A DNA stretch of 64,000 nucleotides from JAXGQE01 sp040766585. Lineage in GTDB: Bacteria > Bacillota > SLNR01. Shown one piece after another: positions 1 through 7,612 of this stretch; position 1 is the stretch's first letter, and each line of letters opens with the position of its first letter. The notes beneath the pieces were generated by a model. That model was not told where the DNA came from. It searched no databases and worked only from the letters and a program-made list of their open reading frames with translations. Made by a program: the position numbers and the translations under genes. Location of the stretch: positions 124,001 through 188,000 of the forward strand of contig JAXGQE010000004.1 of the NCBI GenBank assembly GCA_040766585.1. The letters are read 5' to 3'.

Positions 1-2
1 GA

Positions 3-155
3 GACTGGGCGGCCAGGGAGATGATTGATGTGGATACCACTGTGAACAAAGACAAGGTACGTTTCAAGGTCCGCAAGTGGAATTCGGATAAGGGGCGGAT
101 GGAATACTTCGTTGCACTGAAGCTACTCACCGACAGCCCCGTGAGTAGTGAGTGA
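3..155 (+). CDS. C-terminal end of a phage gene, probably replication
   Basis: The reading frame is open from the window edge and stops at TGA 153-155; about 50 residues are visible. The piece is charged and ends in VSSE. It has no motif that I can assign. Its place upstream of a repeat cluster and of the small early genes of a prophage suggests the end of a primase, helicase or similar replication protein, but that is context only. The last codons (GTG AGT AGT GAG) are part of the GTGAGTAGT repeat described next. Confidence 0.4.
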   Translation, partial: DWAAREMIDVDTTVNKDKVRFKVRKWNSDKGRMEYFVALKLLTDSPVSSE

Positions 156-417
156 GCAGTAGTGTGAGTAGTGAAAAAAACCTTATAAATCAATGTCTTC
201 ATGTATTACTACTCACACTACTCACTAAAAGTACATATATCTATATGTAGAATACACCTTCACCTTGGGAGTAAAGGTAAAGGTGTAAGTAAAGGGAGGG
301 TGTCTAATTACATAGGTGTGTATTCTGAAGTTGTGAGTAGTTGGGAAAAAACTGCTGAAACCGTTGATATATAAGGGAAAATTAACTACTCACAAAAAAT
401 CGGGTTTGTGAGTAGTT
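141..417. repeat. Cluster of GTGAGTAGT repeats in both orientations
   Basis: Seven exact copies of a 9-mer are seen. GTGAGTAGT lies at 141, 164, 333 and 408; its complement ACTACTCAC lies at 208, 217 (back to back) and 385. The last pair forms a perfect 13-bp inverted repeat (384-396 and 405-417) around an 8-nt loop. The stretch between is non-coding and A+T-rich. Such clusters next to a phage replication gene are often initiator-binding iterons or operators; which of these applies is not shown by the sequence. Confidence 0.75.
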
Positions 418-436
418 GAGAGGGGAGATGTCAAAA

Positions 437-862
437 ATGTCACTTTCGAAGCACATTCACCCGCTAAAAAGGGAACAAATGTTACCATCTGCACAACACA
501 ATATCGTCGCATCCGGTGTCGATATTGCGAAGGATCCGGACTTTGCCACACTGATCGGAGAAAACGGGAAAGTTTACTACGATCCAAGGGGAGACTGGAA
601 AGAAGACTCAGCACTTTGGCTGGAACTTTTTATCCTGGCAGATACCCTGGAGCCGAAACTGTACCAGGCGCTGCTTGCCTGCAGGTGCTGCGGGGCAAAG
701 CTCGTTCTGACTGAATCAGGATGCATAATCAAACCCACCATCTCTGAGGATGGATGGAAGACTATCGAACAATATGAGGAGGACAAGAGACGATGGCTCG
801 TACCACACAAGGACCTTTTAATAAACCTTCTAAAAAAGATCAGCCCCTCGAATCCAGCATAA
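437..862 (+). CDS. Small phage early protein, unknown function
   Basis: The product has 141 residues and starts at ATG 437, chosen because a GAGAGGGGAG ribosome binding site ends about 9 bases upstream; an in-frame ATG at 428 and TTG at 416 lie too close to or inside that site. A short cysteine group (C-R-C-C, with another Cys further on) could bind metal. I do not recognise a family. It is the first gene of the prophage early operon after the repeat cluster, and its 3' end overlaps the nuclease gene by 70 bases. Confidence 0.6.
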   Translation: MSLSKHIHPLKREQMLPSAQHNIVASGVDIAKDPDFATLIGENGKVYYDPRGDWKEDSALWLELFILADTLEPKLYQALLACRCCGAKLVLTESGCIIKPTISEDGWKTIEQYEEDKRRWLVPHKDLLINLLKKISPSNPA

Positions 863-1146
863 CGCGCTCGATCCTGGACATGCTGAACAACATACCTGGC
901 TGCTATGCCATTAAGACGCATGGAGGACTCTTCAGCCAGGGGCAGCCGGATATAGTCGGTGCGATCAATGGCCAAATGTTTGCCTGGGAGATCAAGCGGC
1001 CGGGCGGCCGGGCAACACCGCTGCAGATGGCGATACTCTCAAAGTGGACTGGTGCCGGCGTGAAGACTGAAGTCGTCACCAGTCTCACAGAAGCGAAAGA
1101 ACTGATCGTCGCCTACGGAGAGGAGAAAAGATCAAAGGGAGTGTGA
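793..1146 (+). CDS. VRR-NUC domain nuclease
   Basis: The 117-residue protein is a stand-alone VRR-NUC domain, a PD-(D/E)XK-type nuclease fold that phages use in replication or recombination, often on branched DNA. The visible core is G-Q-P-D-I-V-G followed by A-W-E-I-K-R-P-G-G, which supplies the catalytic D and E-x-K, with a following P-L-Q that is typical of the family. The length fits single-domain phage members. It starts inside the end of the preceding gene, so the two are probably translationally coupled. Confidence 0.85.
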   Translation: MARTTQGPFNKPSKKDQPLESSITRSILDMLNNIPGCYAIKTHGGLFSQGQPDIVGAINGQMFAWEIKRPGGRATPLQMAILSKWTGAGVKTEVVTSLTEAKELIVAYGEEKRSKGV

Positions 1147-1149
1147 ACC

Positions 1150-1314
1150 GTGCTATGCAGACGATGCAGAAACGATACTGTAAAGTGCATATACGCCAAA
1201 AAGCATCGGTGCTACCTTTGCACTCACTGCGGCAGACTTTACAGGATCCTGGACAACGGTGGATTCGTGGTCATCTGGAAAGGGAAGAGAGTTTATGAAA
1301 AGAGGGTGATCTAA
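1150..1314 (+). CDS. Small zinc-ribbon protein
   Basis: A 54-residue protein from GTG 1150, with an AAAGGGAG binding site about eight bases upstream. It carries C-R-R-C near the N-terminus and C-Y-L-C-T-H-C in the middle, spacing that suits a small zinc ribbon. The stop TAA at 1312-1314 directly touches the ATG of the next gene. Function unknown; nucleic-acid binding is a guess from the fold. Confidence 0.6.
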   Translation: MLCRRCRNDTVKCIYAKKHRCYLCTHCGRLYRILDNGGFVVIWKGKRVYEKRVI

Positions 1315-1746
1315 ATGCTTTGGGATAATGTTCTATACAGGGGCATGATTAGAAAAATTAAGCCAATTGATTTCATCACTAATGAGACTATGAATTTCCA
1401 TCATTACTATCATTGCGATAAATGTTGGTGGTCTGTATTCCCGCACCATGTTCCAAAAAGGTGTCCTGTGTGCGGCGGACATATGAGTCCTTGGTCAAAG
1501 ACGGTCGGGGGCGGTTATCAGCCAATTAAAAAGGCTGTTAATCCGAAAGATCCGCCGGCAAGTTTCAATCCGAAACCACCACCCGAAGCTGTTGGAGGTA
1601 AATCACCCGCAAGTTTTGCCGGAGAGATTATAAGAGGTGAAAGCTCTGGAAAGGGAAGAAAGTGTATGAAACAAGCAAATATGTATCTTGAAAGGGGGTG
1701 CAATCATGGACATTGTGAAAGCTTGCAAGATTGCTGCAAAACATAA
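1315..1746 (+). CDS. Phage protein with a zinc-ribbon N-terminus
   Basis: The predicted protein has 143 residues. Residues about 34-58 hold C-D-K-C and C-P-V-C-G-G, a two-knuckle zinc ribbon. A proline-rich stretch follows, and the last part is again rich in Cys and His. ATG 1315 follows the previous stop without a gap. The first 250 bases look more A+T-rich than their neighbours. The end overlaps the next gene by 41 bases in another frame, so the very C-terminus is less certain. Function unknown. Confidence 0.55.
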   Translation: MLWDNVLYRGMIRKIKPIDFITNETMNFHHYYHCDKCWWSVFPHHVPKRCPVCGGHMSPWSKTVGGGYQPIKKAVNPKDPPASFNPKPPPEAVGGKSPASFAGEIIRGESSGKGRKCMKQANMYLERGCNHGHCESLQDCCKT

Positions 1747-1924
1747 CTTGAAAATTGCCAGGTTGGATAAAGATGGGCATATTATGTTCGAAAGTAAAAT
1801 TGAACCGACCGATTTCGATGACCGGCTATGTGAAGTGATGAAGTTGGATGGGACTAACCCAAGACGGAGATGGCAGCCCAGTCTTTCCGACCTTATTGCA
1901 GAGGACTGGATTATTTTGGATTAA
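1706..1924 (+). CDS. DUF2829 / Tad2-like small phage protein
   Basis: The product has 72 residues from ATG 1706, preceded by AAAGGGGGTG at good spacing; a TTG at 1688 is a poorer start. The N-terminal helix with K-I-A-R and the C-terminal motif S-D-L-I-A-E-D-W match the layout of DUF2829 proteins, whose best-known members (Tad2) inhibit Thoeris defence by binding its signal molecule. The middle is more divergent than in typical members, so membership is a proposal. The gene converges on the minus-strand gene at 1921 with a 4-base overlap. Confidence 0.45.
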   Translation: MDIVKACKIAAKHNLKIARLDKDGHIMFESKIEPTDFDDRLCEVMKLDGTNPRRRWQPSLSDLIAEDWIILD

Positions 1925-2217
1925 ATCCAACTTCGTAGTTCTTTGACAATTTCATAAAGTTTTTTGAGACGAGGATAGTTTTCAGCATTCGTTATCGCAC
2001 TTGCATTGAGTGTAACCTGATAAGCAACATTGTCTGCCCAAAGTATAGTGATGAGATTTTCACCTTTCAGTAGGCGCATGGCATCACAGATGAATTCTTC
2101 GTCTTCATCAGGGAACTGGGTACGGAGTTCCTCCCAATCAAAAATCTTTTTTCGGGATTTAAAATAACACTGGCCCATATAGGATAGGTATTTGTCTGCA
2201 AGTTTTGTGAGCTTCAA
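1921..2217 (-). CDS. Antisense small protein, possible winged-helix
   Basis: The only minus-strand gene seen in the prophage part of the window. It encodes 98 residues from a TTG start at 2217, supported by AGGAGGTGAT just upstream on that strand. The middle (E-E-L-R-T-Q-F-P followed by helices and a short strand pair) resembles a winged-helix arrangement, but no family is recognised. Its orientation against the early operon is typical of an independently expressed accessory gene (moron) or a small regulator. Confidence 0.5.
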   Translation of the reverse strand: MKLTKLADKYLSYMGQCYFKSRKKIFDWEELRTQFPDEDEEFICDAMRLLKGENLITILWADNVAYQVTLNASAITNAENYPRLKKLYEIVKELRSWI

Positions 2218-2291
2218 ATCATCACCTCCTCGTAACCATTATACATGATCTTTGAAGTGGGTCGAAGGTTTTAAACGAAAGGGTGATTGGT

Positions 2292-2444
2292 ATGCGAGAA
2301 GTTTGCCAGTACGATGAGAGCCGTAAAGTGGATTTAATTAATGGCAACTGTGTTCATTCTGAGAAGTGTGATGGATCTATGTGCATGCAGGACTGCACAT
2401 ACTGTGCAGTAGGCAGAGGAGAAAATGAAAAGGAGGATCAGTAG
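2292..2444 (+). CDS. Cysteine-rich 50-residue phage protein
   Basis: An ORF of 50 codons from ATG 2292, with GAAAGGGTG about ten bases before it. It contains eight cysteines spread as C5, C20, C26, C31 and a C-T-Y-C group, plus several acidic residues, so a small metal-binding fold is likely. The stop TAG touches the ATG of the next gene, and the AGGAGG used by that gene lies inside this one. Function unknown. Confidence 0.5.
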   Translation: MREVCQYDESRKVDLINGNCVHSEKCDGSMCMQDCTYCAVGRGENEKEDQ

Positions 2445-2891
2445 ATGGGAACAGAATTTATGTCGAAAGCCCCAAGGTTTATCCAGGACTCACAGATGGA
2501 GCGAATAGGCACTGGCCCGGTAAAGATCACGACCAATATTGCATCGATGGAGAGGATCCGAGCTGAGCCGGAAAGTATCCGTATTAAAATAACCAACGAA
2601 TGCATTATTCTCAGCAAAGAAGCGCTGGATCTTTGGAATAAGCACGATGGCCATGATCACTGCAACATATTTGTAGAAAAGGATGGATCCAAAATCGCAA
2701 TACAGTTTGAACCCGGAGCTGACTTTAAATTGTCGTTGGCAGGGCGTGGCCATGCAACCGGCCGGATCCGGAATAAGTACATGTCGGAATGCCTTGTTGA
2801 ACGGGGGATAATGGATGGGACGGAATTTGAGTGCCACTGGGAATCCGATAACTTTGCTCTGGTGGGCAAGGCCATCAAGGGGGGGAAATGA
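2445..2891 (+). CDS. Conserved-looking phage protein, unknown function
   Basis: The predicted protein has 148 residues from ATG 2445, eight bases after AGGAGG; ATG 2460 is a possible alternative. It is mixed alpha/beta, with a G-D-F-K-L-S-L-A-like central strand region and a C-terminal stretch containing H-W-E-S-D-N-F. No catalytic motif is visible. It belongs to the early operon and overlaps the next ATG by four bases. Confidence 0.6.
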   Translation: MGTEFMSKAPRFIQDSQMERIGTGPVKITTNIASMERIRAEPESIRIKITNECIILSKEALDLWNKHDGHDHCNIFVEKDGSKIAIQFEPGADFKLSLAGRGHATGRIRNKYMSECLVERGIMDGTEFECHWESDNFALVGKAIKGGK

Positions 2892-3097
2892 TGCCAGATA
2901 TCAACTGGATCACCAGATACAAATATTTAGCTTTTGTGCTCATAGAAGATGATAAGAAATCTATGCGCAAAACATTTATCTACGAGGTTAAGCATAAGGT
3001 ATCCAACGAAAGACTTGGGACGGTTAAGTGGTTTGCTCCATGGCGGCAGTATTGCTTTATCCGCATGGCAAAACAGTATTCAGTCACACTTGTCTGA
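2888..3097 (+). CDS. Small phage protein with a W-R-Q-Y-C-F motif
   Basis: The product has 69 residues, with its ATG overlapping the previous stop (ATGATG). The C-terminal part has G-T-V-K-W-F-A-P-W-R-Q-Y-C-F, a pattern I associate with small conserved proteins of Gram-positive phages and conjugative elements whose function is not known. No signal peptide or membrane segment is visible. Confidence 0.55.
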   Translation: MMPDINWITRYKYLAFVLIEDDKKSMRKTFIYEVKHKVSNERLGTVKWFAPWRQYCFIRMAKQYSVTLV

Positions 3098-3145
3098 ATG
3101 ACATCTCACATTTCATCGAACAACTTAATCTTAGGAGGAGTAACA

Positions 3146-3349
3146 ATGATTAACCTGTATCGATGCAAGTGCATACGTGAATATAAAGCATCCGGGTGCT
3201 ACACAGTATATGTGGTGGCAGAGTCACCGGAGGAAGCAGTCCGTAAGCTGAAAGATAATGATGAAAGCAATCTGTACGAGATGACGCTGGTCGCATCAGA
3301 TACTATTTACATCCCGTACACATCCGATGATCCCAGCGTGATTCTTTAG
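3146..3349 (+). CDS. Small phage protein, unknown function
   Basis: The 67-residue product starts at ATG 3146, placed by TAGGAGGAG ending six bases upstream; the frame stays open back to 3098 but without a start signal. The sequence reads like a small alpha/beta domain: Y-R-C-K-C at the start, V-Y-V-V-A then E-S-P-E-E-A-V-R-K-L. Function unknown. It sits directly before the late regulator. Confidence 0.5.
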   Translation: MINLYRCKCIREYKASGCYTVYVVAESPEEAVRKLKDNDESNLYEMTLVASDTIYIPYTSDDPSVIL

Positions 3350-3362
3350 GAGGTGGCGGCGT

Positions 3363-3788
3363 TTGGCTGATACTCTGCCCAGACATGTCAGAAAGTATGT
3401 GGAAAAAGAATTGATACTGTACCAGAGACACAAGCTGGAGCTGGAAAACCTGCGAGCGGATATTCTCGAATCCACTGAGCGGCCGGCAGATATCACCGGG
3501 CGCCGTGCAGGAGGATCGCACAGCAATCCAACCGAGGTGAAGGGGATCCGGCTGGAAATGGACAGATACATTTTTCACCTGGCCAAGCGGATTGATGAGA
3601 TAGAGCGTACCTACGAAAGACTGTCTCCTGAAGAGAAGCTTCTTGTAGATCTCTGCTACTTTGCACAAAGGAATGAAACCAACAATAACTATCGGATCTG
3701 CCAGAAGATGTTTATTTCAAAGTCTAAGCTATACCGGATCAAGGGTGAAGTGCTGGAGAAGTTTGCTGTGGCCATGTCACTGATCTGA
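3363..3788 (+). CDS. ArpU/RinA-like late transcription regulator
   Basis: The 141-residue protein starts at TTG 3363 with GGAGGTGG upstream. The N-terminal half is helical. The C-terminal half has E-R-L-S-P-E-E-K-L-L-V-D-L-C-Y followed by a helix-turn-helix like sigma-70 region 4, as in phage ArpU, RinA and LtrC-type activators that switch on packaging and structural genes. Its position just before a promoter region and the HNH-terminase genes is the usual one. I infer that the tandem 11-mer at 3816 is its target. Confidence 0.7.
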   Translation: MADTLPRHVRKYVEKELILYQRHKLELENLRADILESTERPADITGRRAGGSHSNPTEVKGIRLEMDRYIFHLAKRIDEIERTYERLSPEEKLLVDLCYFAQRNETNNNYRICQKMFISKSKLYRIKGEVLEKFAVAMSLI

Positions 3789-3815
3789 TCGTTCTGAAAA
3801 TTAATCCCAAAATGT

Positions 3816-3876
3816 TGAGACTTTTGTGAGACTTTTGACACCAACTTATATGCTATAATGTGTACAGTGGTATAAT
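3816..3876 (+). promoter_or_regulatory. Late promoter region with tandem 11-mer operator
   Basis: TGAGACTTTTG occurs twice back to back (3816-3826 and 3827-3837), so one copy falls on each helical turn. Downstream is an extended -10, TGCTATAAT (TATAAT at 3854-3859), and a second TATAAT at 3871. A TTGACA at 3835 is only 13 bases from the first -10, too close for normal sigma-A use, which fits a promoter that needs an activator. The region lies between the ArpU-like gene and the packaging genes. Confidence 0.6.
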
Positions 3877-3968
3877 GCCGGCTAGATATTGAAAGACATT
3901 GAACCCGGCAGCGGGATTGCGACATGAGGGCACCTATTGCAGGTGTCCTCTGCATTTAGGGGATTGCT

Positions 3969-4280
3969 ATGCGATATAAAGAGCTAAACCATGCATTCTA
4001 TGTTTCCAAAGAGTGGCTTGCGCTCAGAAAAGAAGTTCTGAGGCTCGATAAGTATGAGTGTCAGATGTGTAAAGCGAAGGGTTATTACAAGCGGGCGAAC
4101 CATGTGCATCATGTCAACACCGTAAAGGAGCATCCGGAACTTGCACTGAGTAAGACTTATGTGGACAAGGATGGCCAGGTGCAGCGCAATTTGATCAGTC
4201 TGTGCAAGCTATGTCATGAGAAAGTGCACAACCACCGGCAAAAGGATCCTCCGAAACCGTTGACAGAAGAGCGATGGTGA
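3969..4280 (+). CDS. HNH endonuclease
   Basis: The 103-residue protein is a compact HNH nuclease. C-Q-M-C near residue 32 and C-K-L-C near residue 79 bind the structural zinc; N-H-V-H-H-V supplies the HNH core. Stand-alone HNH proteins directly upstream of terminase are common in cos-type HK97-like phages, where they act together with the terminase in DNA packaging. Its location one gene before the small terminase fits that role. Confidence 0.9.
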   Translation: MRYKELNHAFYVSKEWLALRKEVLRLDKYECQMCKAKGYYKRANHVHHVNTVKEHPELALSKTYVDKDGQVQRNLISLCKLCHEKVHNHRQKDPPKPLTEERW

Positions 4281-4386
4281 TCCCCCCGGTTGAAAAAAAC
4301 GCATATTAATCATAGGCCGTTTGACTCGGCCGGGTTTCATACAGAAGAGAGAGAGAAAAAAGCTCATGTGAGGGGGGTGCAGGGAT

Positions 4387-4755
4387 GTGGCAGTCAAGAA
4401 AAAGACCAAGCAGTATCTGGAGTCGGACCTTTTCATGGAAATCAGAACGGACCTTCTGAACCAGCTGGAGATCGCCGGCACAACTGCACGGTATTACACA
4501 GATCTGGTGGATGACTACATGGGGCTGTGGGTTACAAAATGCCTACTGCTGGATGATATACAAAAACGCGGTGTGATGGTGAAGTACAATAACGGGGGTG
4601 GCCAAACAGGTTATAAGAAGAATGATTCGGTTGAACAGCTGATCAAGGTGAGCGGGCAGATGCTAAAGCTGTTGTCTGAACTGGGGATCAAGTGGAACAG
4701 CATTGCAAACGCTCAGCCACGCGATCCTGGTGGTGAAATCATCGATGAGCTCTAG
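4387..4755 (+). CDS. Phage terminase small subunit, P27 family
   Basis: The 122-residue protein starts at GTG 4387 after AGGGGGGTGCAGGG. It is an all-helical protein with repeated L-x-x-L helices and the sequence L-L-S-E-L-G-I near the end, as in P27-family small terminases. It recognises phage DNA and recruits the large subunit. The 3' end overlaps the large subunit ATG by 11 bases, indicating coupled translation. Confidence 0.75.
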   Translation: MAVKKKTKQYLESDLFMEIRTDLLNQLEIAGTTARYYTDLVDDYMGLWVTKCLLLDDIQKRGVMVKYNNGGGQTGYKKNDSVEQLIKVSGQMLKLLSELGIKWNSIANAQPRDPGGEIIDEL

Positions 4756-6412
4756 AATCAATCCTCACATAGCACGATGGATCGAGATGGTGGAAAATGA
4801 GGAGATAGAATCCTGCAAAGATCAGCAGCAGCTCGCAAAGTATATCAGAAAGTGTTTTGAAAAGGAAGACATCTACACCGACAATGACCAGATGGAAAAG
4901 TATCTGCGTTTGACGAAATATTTCCCCTTTGAACGCCTCTTTGAATGGGAGGCGTTCTGCATTGCGCTCCATCTGTGTACATTTTGGCGCAAGTCCGGTC
5001 AGCCACGGTGGCCGGATCTGTTTTTGCTGATCGGGCGCGGTGCCGGGAAAGATGGATTCATCGCTTTTGAGTCATTATGCCTTATATCTCCTTACAGCAA
5101 TTTGTTGGGATATGATGTTGATATCTGTGCCAATGCAGAAGAACAGGCCATGCGGCCAGTGGCAGATATTGTCGAAATTCTGGAAGACGACAGATTTCGC
5201 ACGAAGATGAAAAAACACTTTCATTGGACCAAGGAGCGGGTGCTTGGTCTCAAAAACAGAGGCGTGCTGCGGGGTAGGACTAACAATCCAAAAAGTAAAG
5301 ACGGGATGAGATCCGGCATTGTCATATTCAATGAGATCCATTCGTATGACAATTATAAGAATATCAAGGTATTTGTGACAGGGTTGGGCAAGAAAAAGCA
5401 TCCCAGGCGATTGTATGCTACGACAAACGGAGATGTTCGGGATGGCCCCCTCGATGAGCTGCTTGTACGGTCCGAGCAGATACTAAACGGAGATATAGGC
5501 GACAATGGGCTGTTGCCGTTTATCTGTCGGCTGGACTCGAAGGATGAAGCAGATGATAGCAGCATGTGGGTAAAAGCGAATCCATCACTCCCATACAGGC
5601 CGGATTTGCAGATCATCATAGAAAAAGAGTACATTGACTGGAAACGGAATCCGGTGGCCAATGCAGACTTTATGACCAAACGAATGAATCTCCCGCAGAC
5701 AGATACAGAGATTGCAGTGACAGAGTGGGAAAACATTGCAGCCACGAACCAGCCGCTTCCGAATCTTTTCGGCAAAGAATGTCTGTGCGGAATCGACTAT
5801 GCATCCGTCACTGACTTTGCCAGTGTGAACCTCCACTTTCGAGACGGAGACATCCGTTACGACATTAACCATTCATGGCTGTGTTTGAGGTCAAAGGACC
5901 TGCATCGACTGACGGTGCCCTGGAGAGAGTGGGCAGAGCAAGGGCTACTAACCCTGGTCGATGATGTGGAGATCAAGCCGGAGCTGCTTTGCCAGTGGAT
6001 ATTCGACCATGGATCCAGGTATCAGATTGGAAAGATAGCATTGGACCATTACCGGTATTCTTTGATTGCTGAAAGTCTCAGTAAAATTGGCTTTGATACA
6101 TCCAGGGAAAACCTGAAGCTTGTACGGCCATCGGACATCATGAAAGTGCATCCGGTCATTGAAAGTGCATTTGCCAACCGACGGTTCATCTGGGGGGACA
6201 ATCCGGTGCTCCGGTGGGCAACCAACAACACAAAACTGGTCAGGCGCAATCGCGCTGAAGGATCCGACACCGGGTCCTATTTTTATGCCAAGATCGAGGC
6301 AAAGAGCAGAAAGACGGATCCGTTTATGGCACTGGTGGCATCGATGGTGCTGGAAAGAGAACTGGAGATTGGCGCCGGCAATTATGATGATTTACCGGTC
6401 ATTGTTATTTAA
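4745..6412 (+). CDS. Phage terminase large subunit
   Basis: The 555-residue protein begins at ATG 4745 (M-S-S-R-I-N), overlapping the small subunit gene. It is the packaging motor: an N-terminal ATPase with the Walker A-like L-L-I-G-R-G-A-G-K-D near residue 100 and the acidic V-I-F-N-E-I-H Walker B, then a C-terminal RNase H-like nuclease (G-I-D-Y-A-S-V-T-D-F near residue 350 and an acidic cluster near the end). Length and order match HK97-type, Terminase_1-like large subunits. Confidence 0.92.
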   Translation: MSSRINPHIARWIEMVENEEIESCKDQQQLAKYIRKCFEKEDIYTDNDQMEKYLRLTKYFPFERLFEWEAFCIALHLCTFWRKSGQPRWPDLFLLIGRGAGKDGFIAFESLCLISPYSNLLGYDVDICANAEEQAMRPVADIVEILEDDRFRTKMKKHFHWTKERVLGLKNRGVLRGRTNNPKSKDGMRSGIVIFNEIHSYDNYKNIKVFVTGLGKKKHPRRLYATTNGDVRDGPLDELLVRSEQILNGDIGDNGLLPFICRLDSKDEADDSSMWVKANPSLPYRPDLQIIIEKEYIDWKRNPVANADFMTKRMNLPQTDTEIAVTEWENIAATNQPLPNLFGKECLCGIDYASVTDFASVNLHFRDGDIRYDINHSWLCLRSKDLHRLTVPWREWAEQGLLTLVDDVEIKPELLCQWIFDHGSRYQIGKIALDHYRYSLIAESLSKIGFDTSRENLKLVRPSDIMKVHPVIESAFANRRFIWGDNPVLRWATNNTKLVRRNRAEGSDTGSYFYAKIEAKSRKTDPFMALVASMVLERELEIGAGNYDDLPVIVI

Positions 6413-6424
6413 GGAGGTGATCAC

Positions 6425-7612
6425 TTGGGTCTTATATCTTGGCTGATTGAACGGTTTGGCGGGACAGCACCTTTGAATCCTTCGCAGGATATCATTGCAG
6501 AATATGAAGACATTGTTGCGGATATCTATGTACGGGAGCTGGCACTTTGGAATTCCATTAATTTGATTGCCAATGCAGTCAGTAAATGCGAAATCAAAAC
6601 ATTTACATTAGGCAAGGAGGTAAAAGAGAGGGAGTATTACCTTTGGAATTATGAACCCAACAAGAACCAGAATTCTAGTGTTTTCATGCACAAGCTGATC
6701 AGTCAGCTGTATCTGAACAATGAATGCCTGGTAATTGACCAGGATGGCCAACTGTTGGTTGCAGATGCATTCCAAAAAACGCCATATGCTCTCTACGGGG
6801 ATCGCTTCACGCAAGTCAGGGTGGGCGATTTTATGTTTGCCAAAACATTTGAGCAGGCTGATGTACTGTATTTCCGATTGGCAGAACGCGATATGCGCAA
6901 AGTTATCGATGGACTTTATCAATCCTATGCACGGCTGCTTGCATATTCCATGAAATCGTACCAAAAATCCCGGGGGCTAAAAGGCGTGTTCAAGTATGAC
7001 ACAATTCCTGTCGCCGGCACGGATCAGCGTGCTGCTTTTGATTCCTTGATCAATGAAAAGTTCAAGACATTTTTGGAAGCAAACAACGGGGTTATCCCAT
7101 TGGCCAAAGGTCAGGAATTCACGGAGGTAAGTAACCGGGCGACATATTCGCAAGAGTCGAGCAGAGATATTCGGGCGATGATCGATGATGTATGCGACTT
7201 CACAGCAAAAGCAATAGGTATACCACCGGCACTGCTGCGGGGTGATGTCCAGGGCACCAAAGATGCCCTGGATCATCTTCTCACATTCTGTATCGATCCT
7301 TTGGTGGATCAGCTGGCAGAAGAAATCAACCGCAAGAGAATTGGGTACCGATGGTTCAGCCAGGGGTCCTATATCCAGATCGATACAAAAGCCATTAAGC
7401 ATGTTGATTTGTTGTCTGTTTCAACGGCCATTGACAAACTCATCAGTTCAGGAGTTTTCTGTGTCAATGATATCCGGCGTATCGTTGGGGAACCGCCCAT
7501 CGAGGAGGATTGGGCCAATGAACATTTCATTACCCGCAACTATATGCCCTTCGAAGAAGCTCTGAAAATCATGAAAGGAGGTGAATCGGGTGAGAACGAT
7601 TTGGGATCTTAA
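6425..7612 (+). CDS. HK97-family portal protein
   Basis: The 395-residue product starts at TTG 6425, eight bases after AAGGAGGTG. Portal proteins form the dodecameric DNA gate and head-tail connector. The family pattern is visible: an N-terminal W-N-S-I-N-L-I-A-N-A helix region, and a C-terminal core with A-I-G-I-P-P-A-L-L-R-G-D near residue 270 and N-D-I-R-R-I-V-G-E-P-P near residue 345. It lies between terminase and protease, the standard order. Confidence 0.92.
   Translation: MGLISWLIERFGGTAPLNPSQDIIAEYEDIVADIYVRELALWNSINLIANAVSKCEIKTFTLGKEVKEREYYLWNYEPNKNQNSSVFMHKLISQLYLNNECLVIDQDGQLLVADAFQKTPYALYGDRFTQVRVGDFMFAKTFEQADVLYFRLAERDMRKVIDGLYQSYARLLAYSMKSYQKSRGLKGVFKYDTIPVAGTDQRAAFDSLINEKFKTFLEANNGVIPLAKGQEFTEVSNRATYSQESSRDIRAMIDDVCDFTAKAIGIPPALLRGDVQGTKDALDHLLTFCIDPLVDQLAEEINRKRIGYRWFSQGSYIQIDTKAIKHVDLLSVSTAIDKLISSGVFCVNDIRRIVGEPPIEEDWANEHFITRNYMPFEEALKIMKGGESGENDLGS

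Noticed and set aside
141..417. CRISPR-like array from the GTGAGTAGT repeats
   Set aside because: Repeats are only 9 bases, occur in both orientations and have irregular spacing; no Cas genes are visible.
3835..3859. Standard sigma-A promoter TTGACA/TATAAT before the HNH gene
   Set aside because: The spacer is only 13 bases; the extended -10 with activator sites is the better explanation.
4290..4514. ORF between HNH and terminase small subunit
   Set aside because: It overlaps the terminase small subunit gene in another frame and has no family pattern; the real gene starts at GTG 4387.
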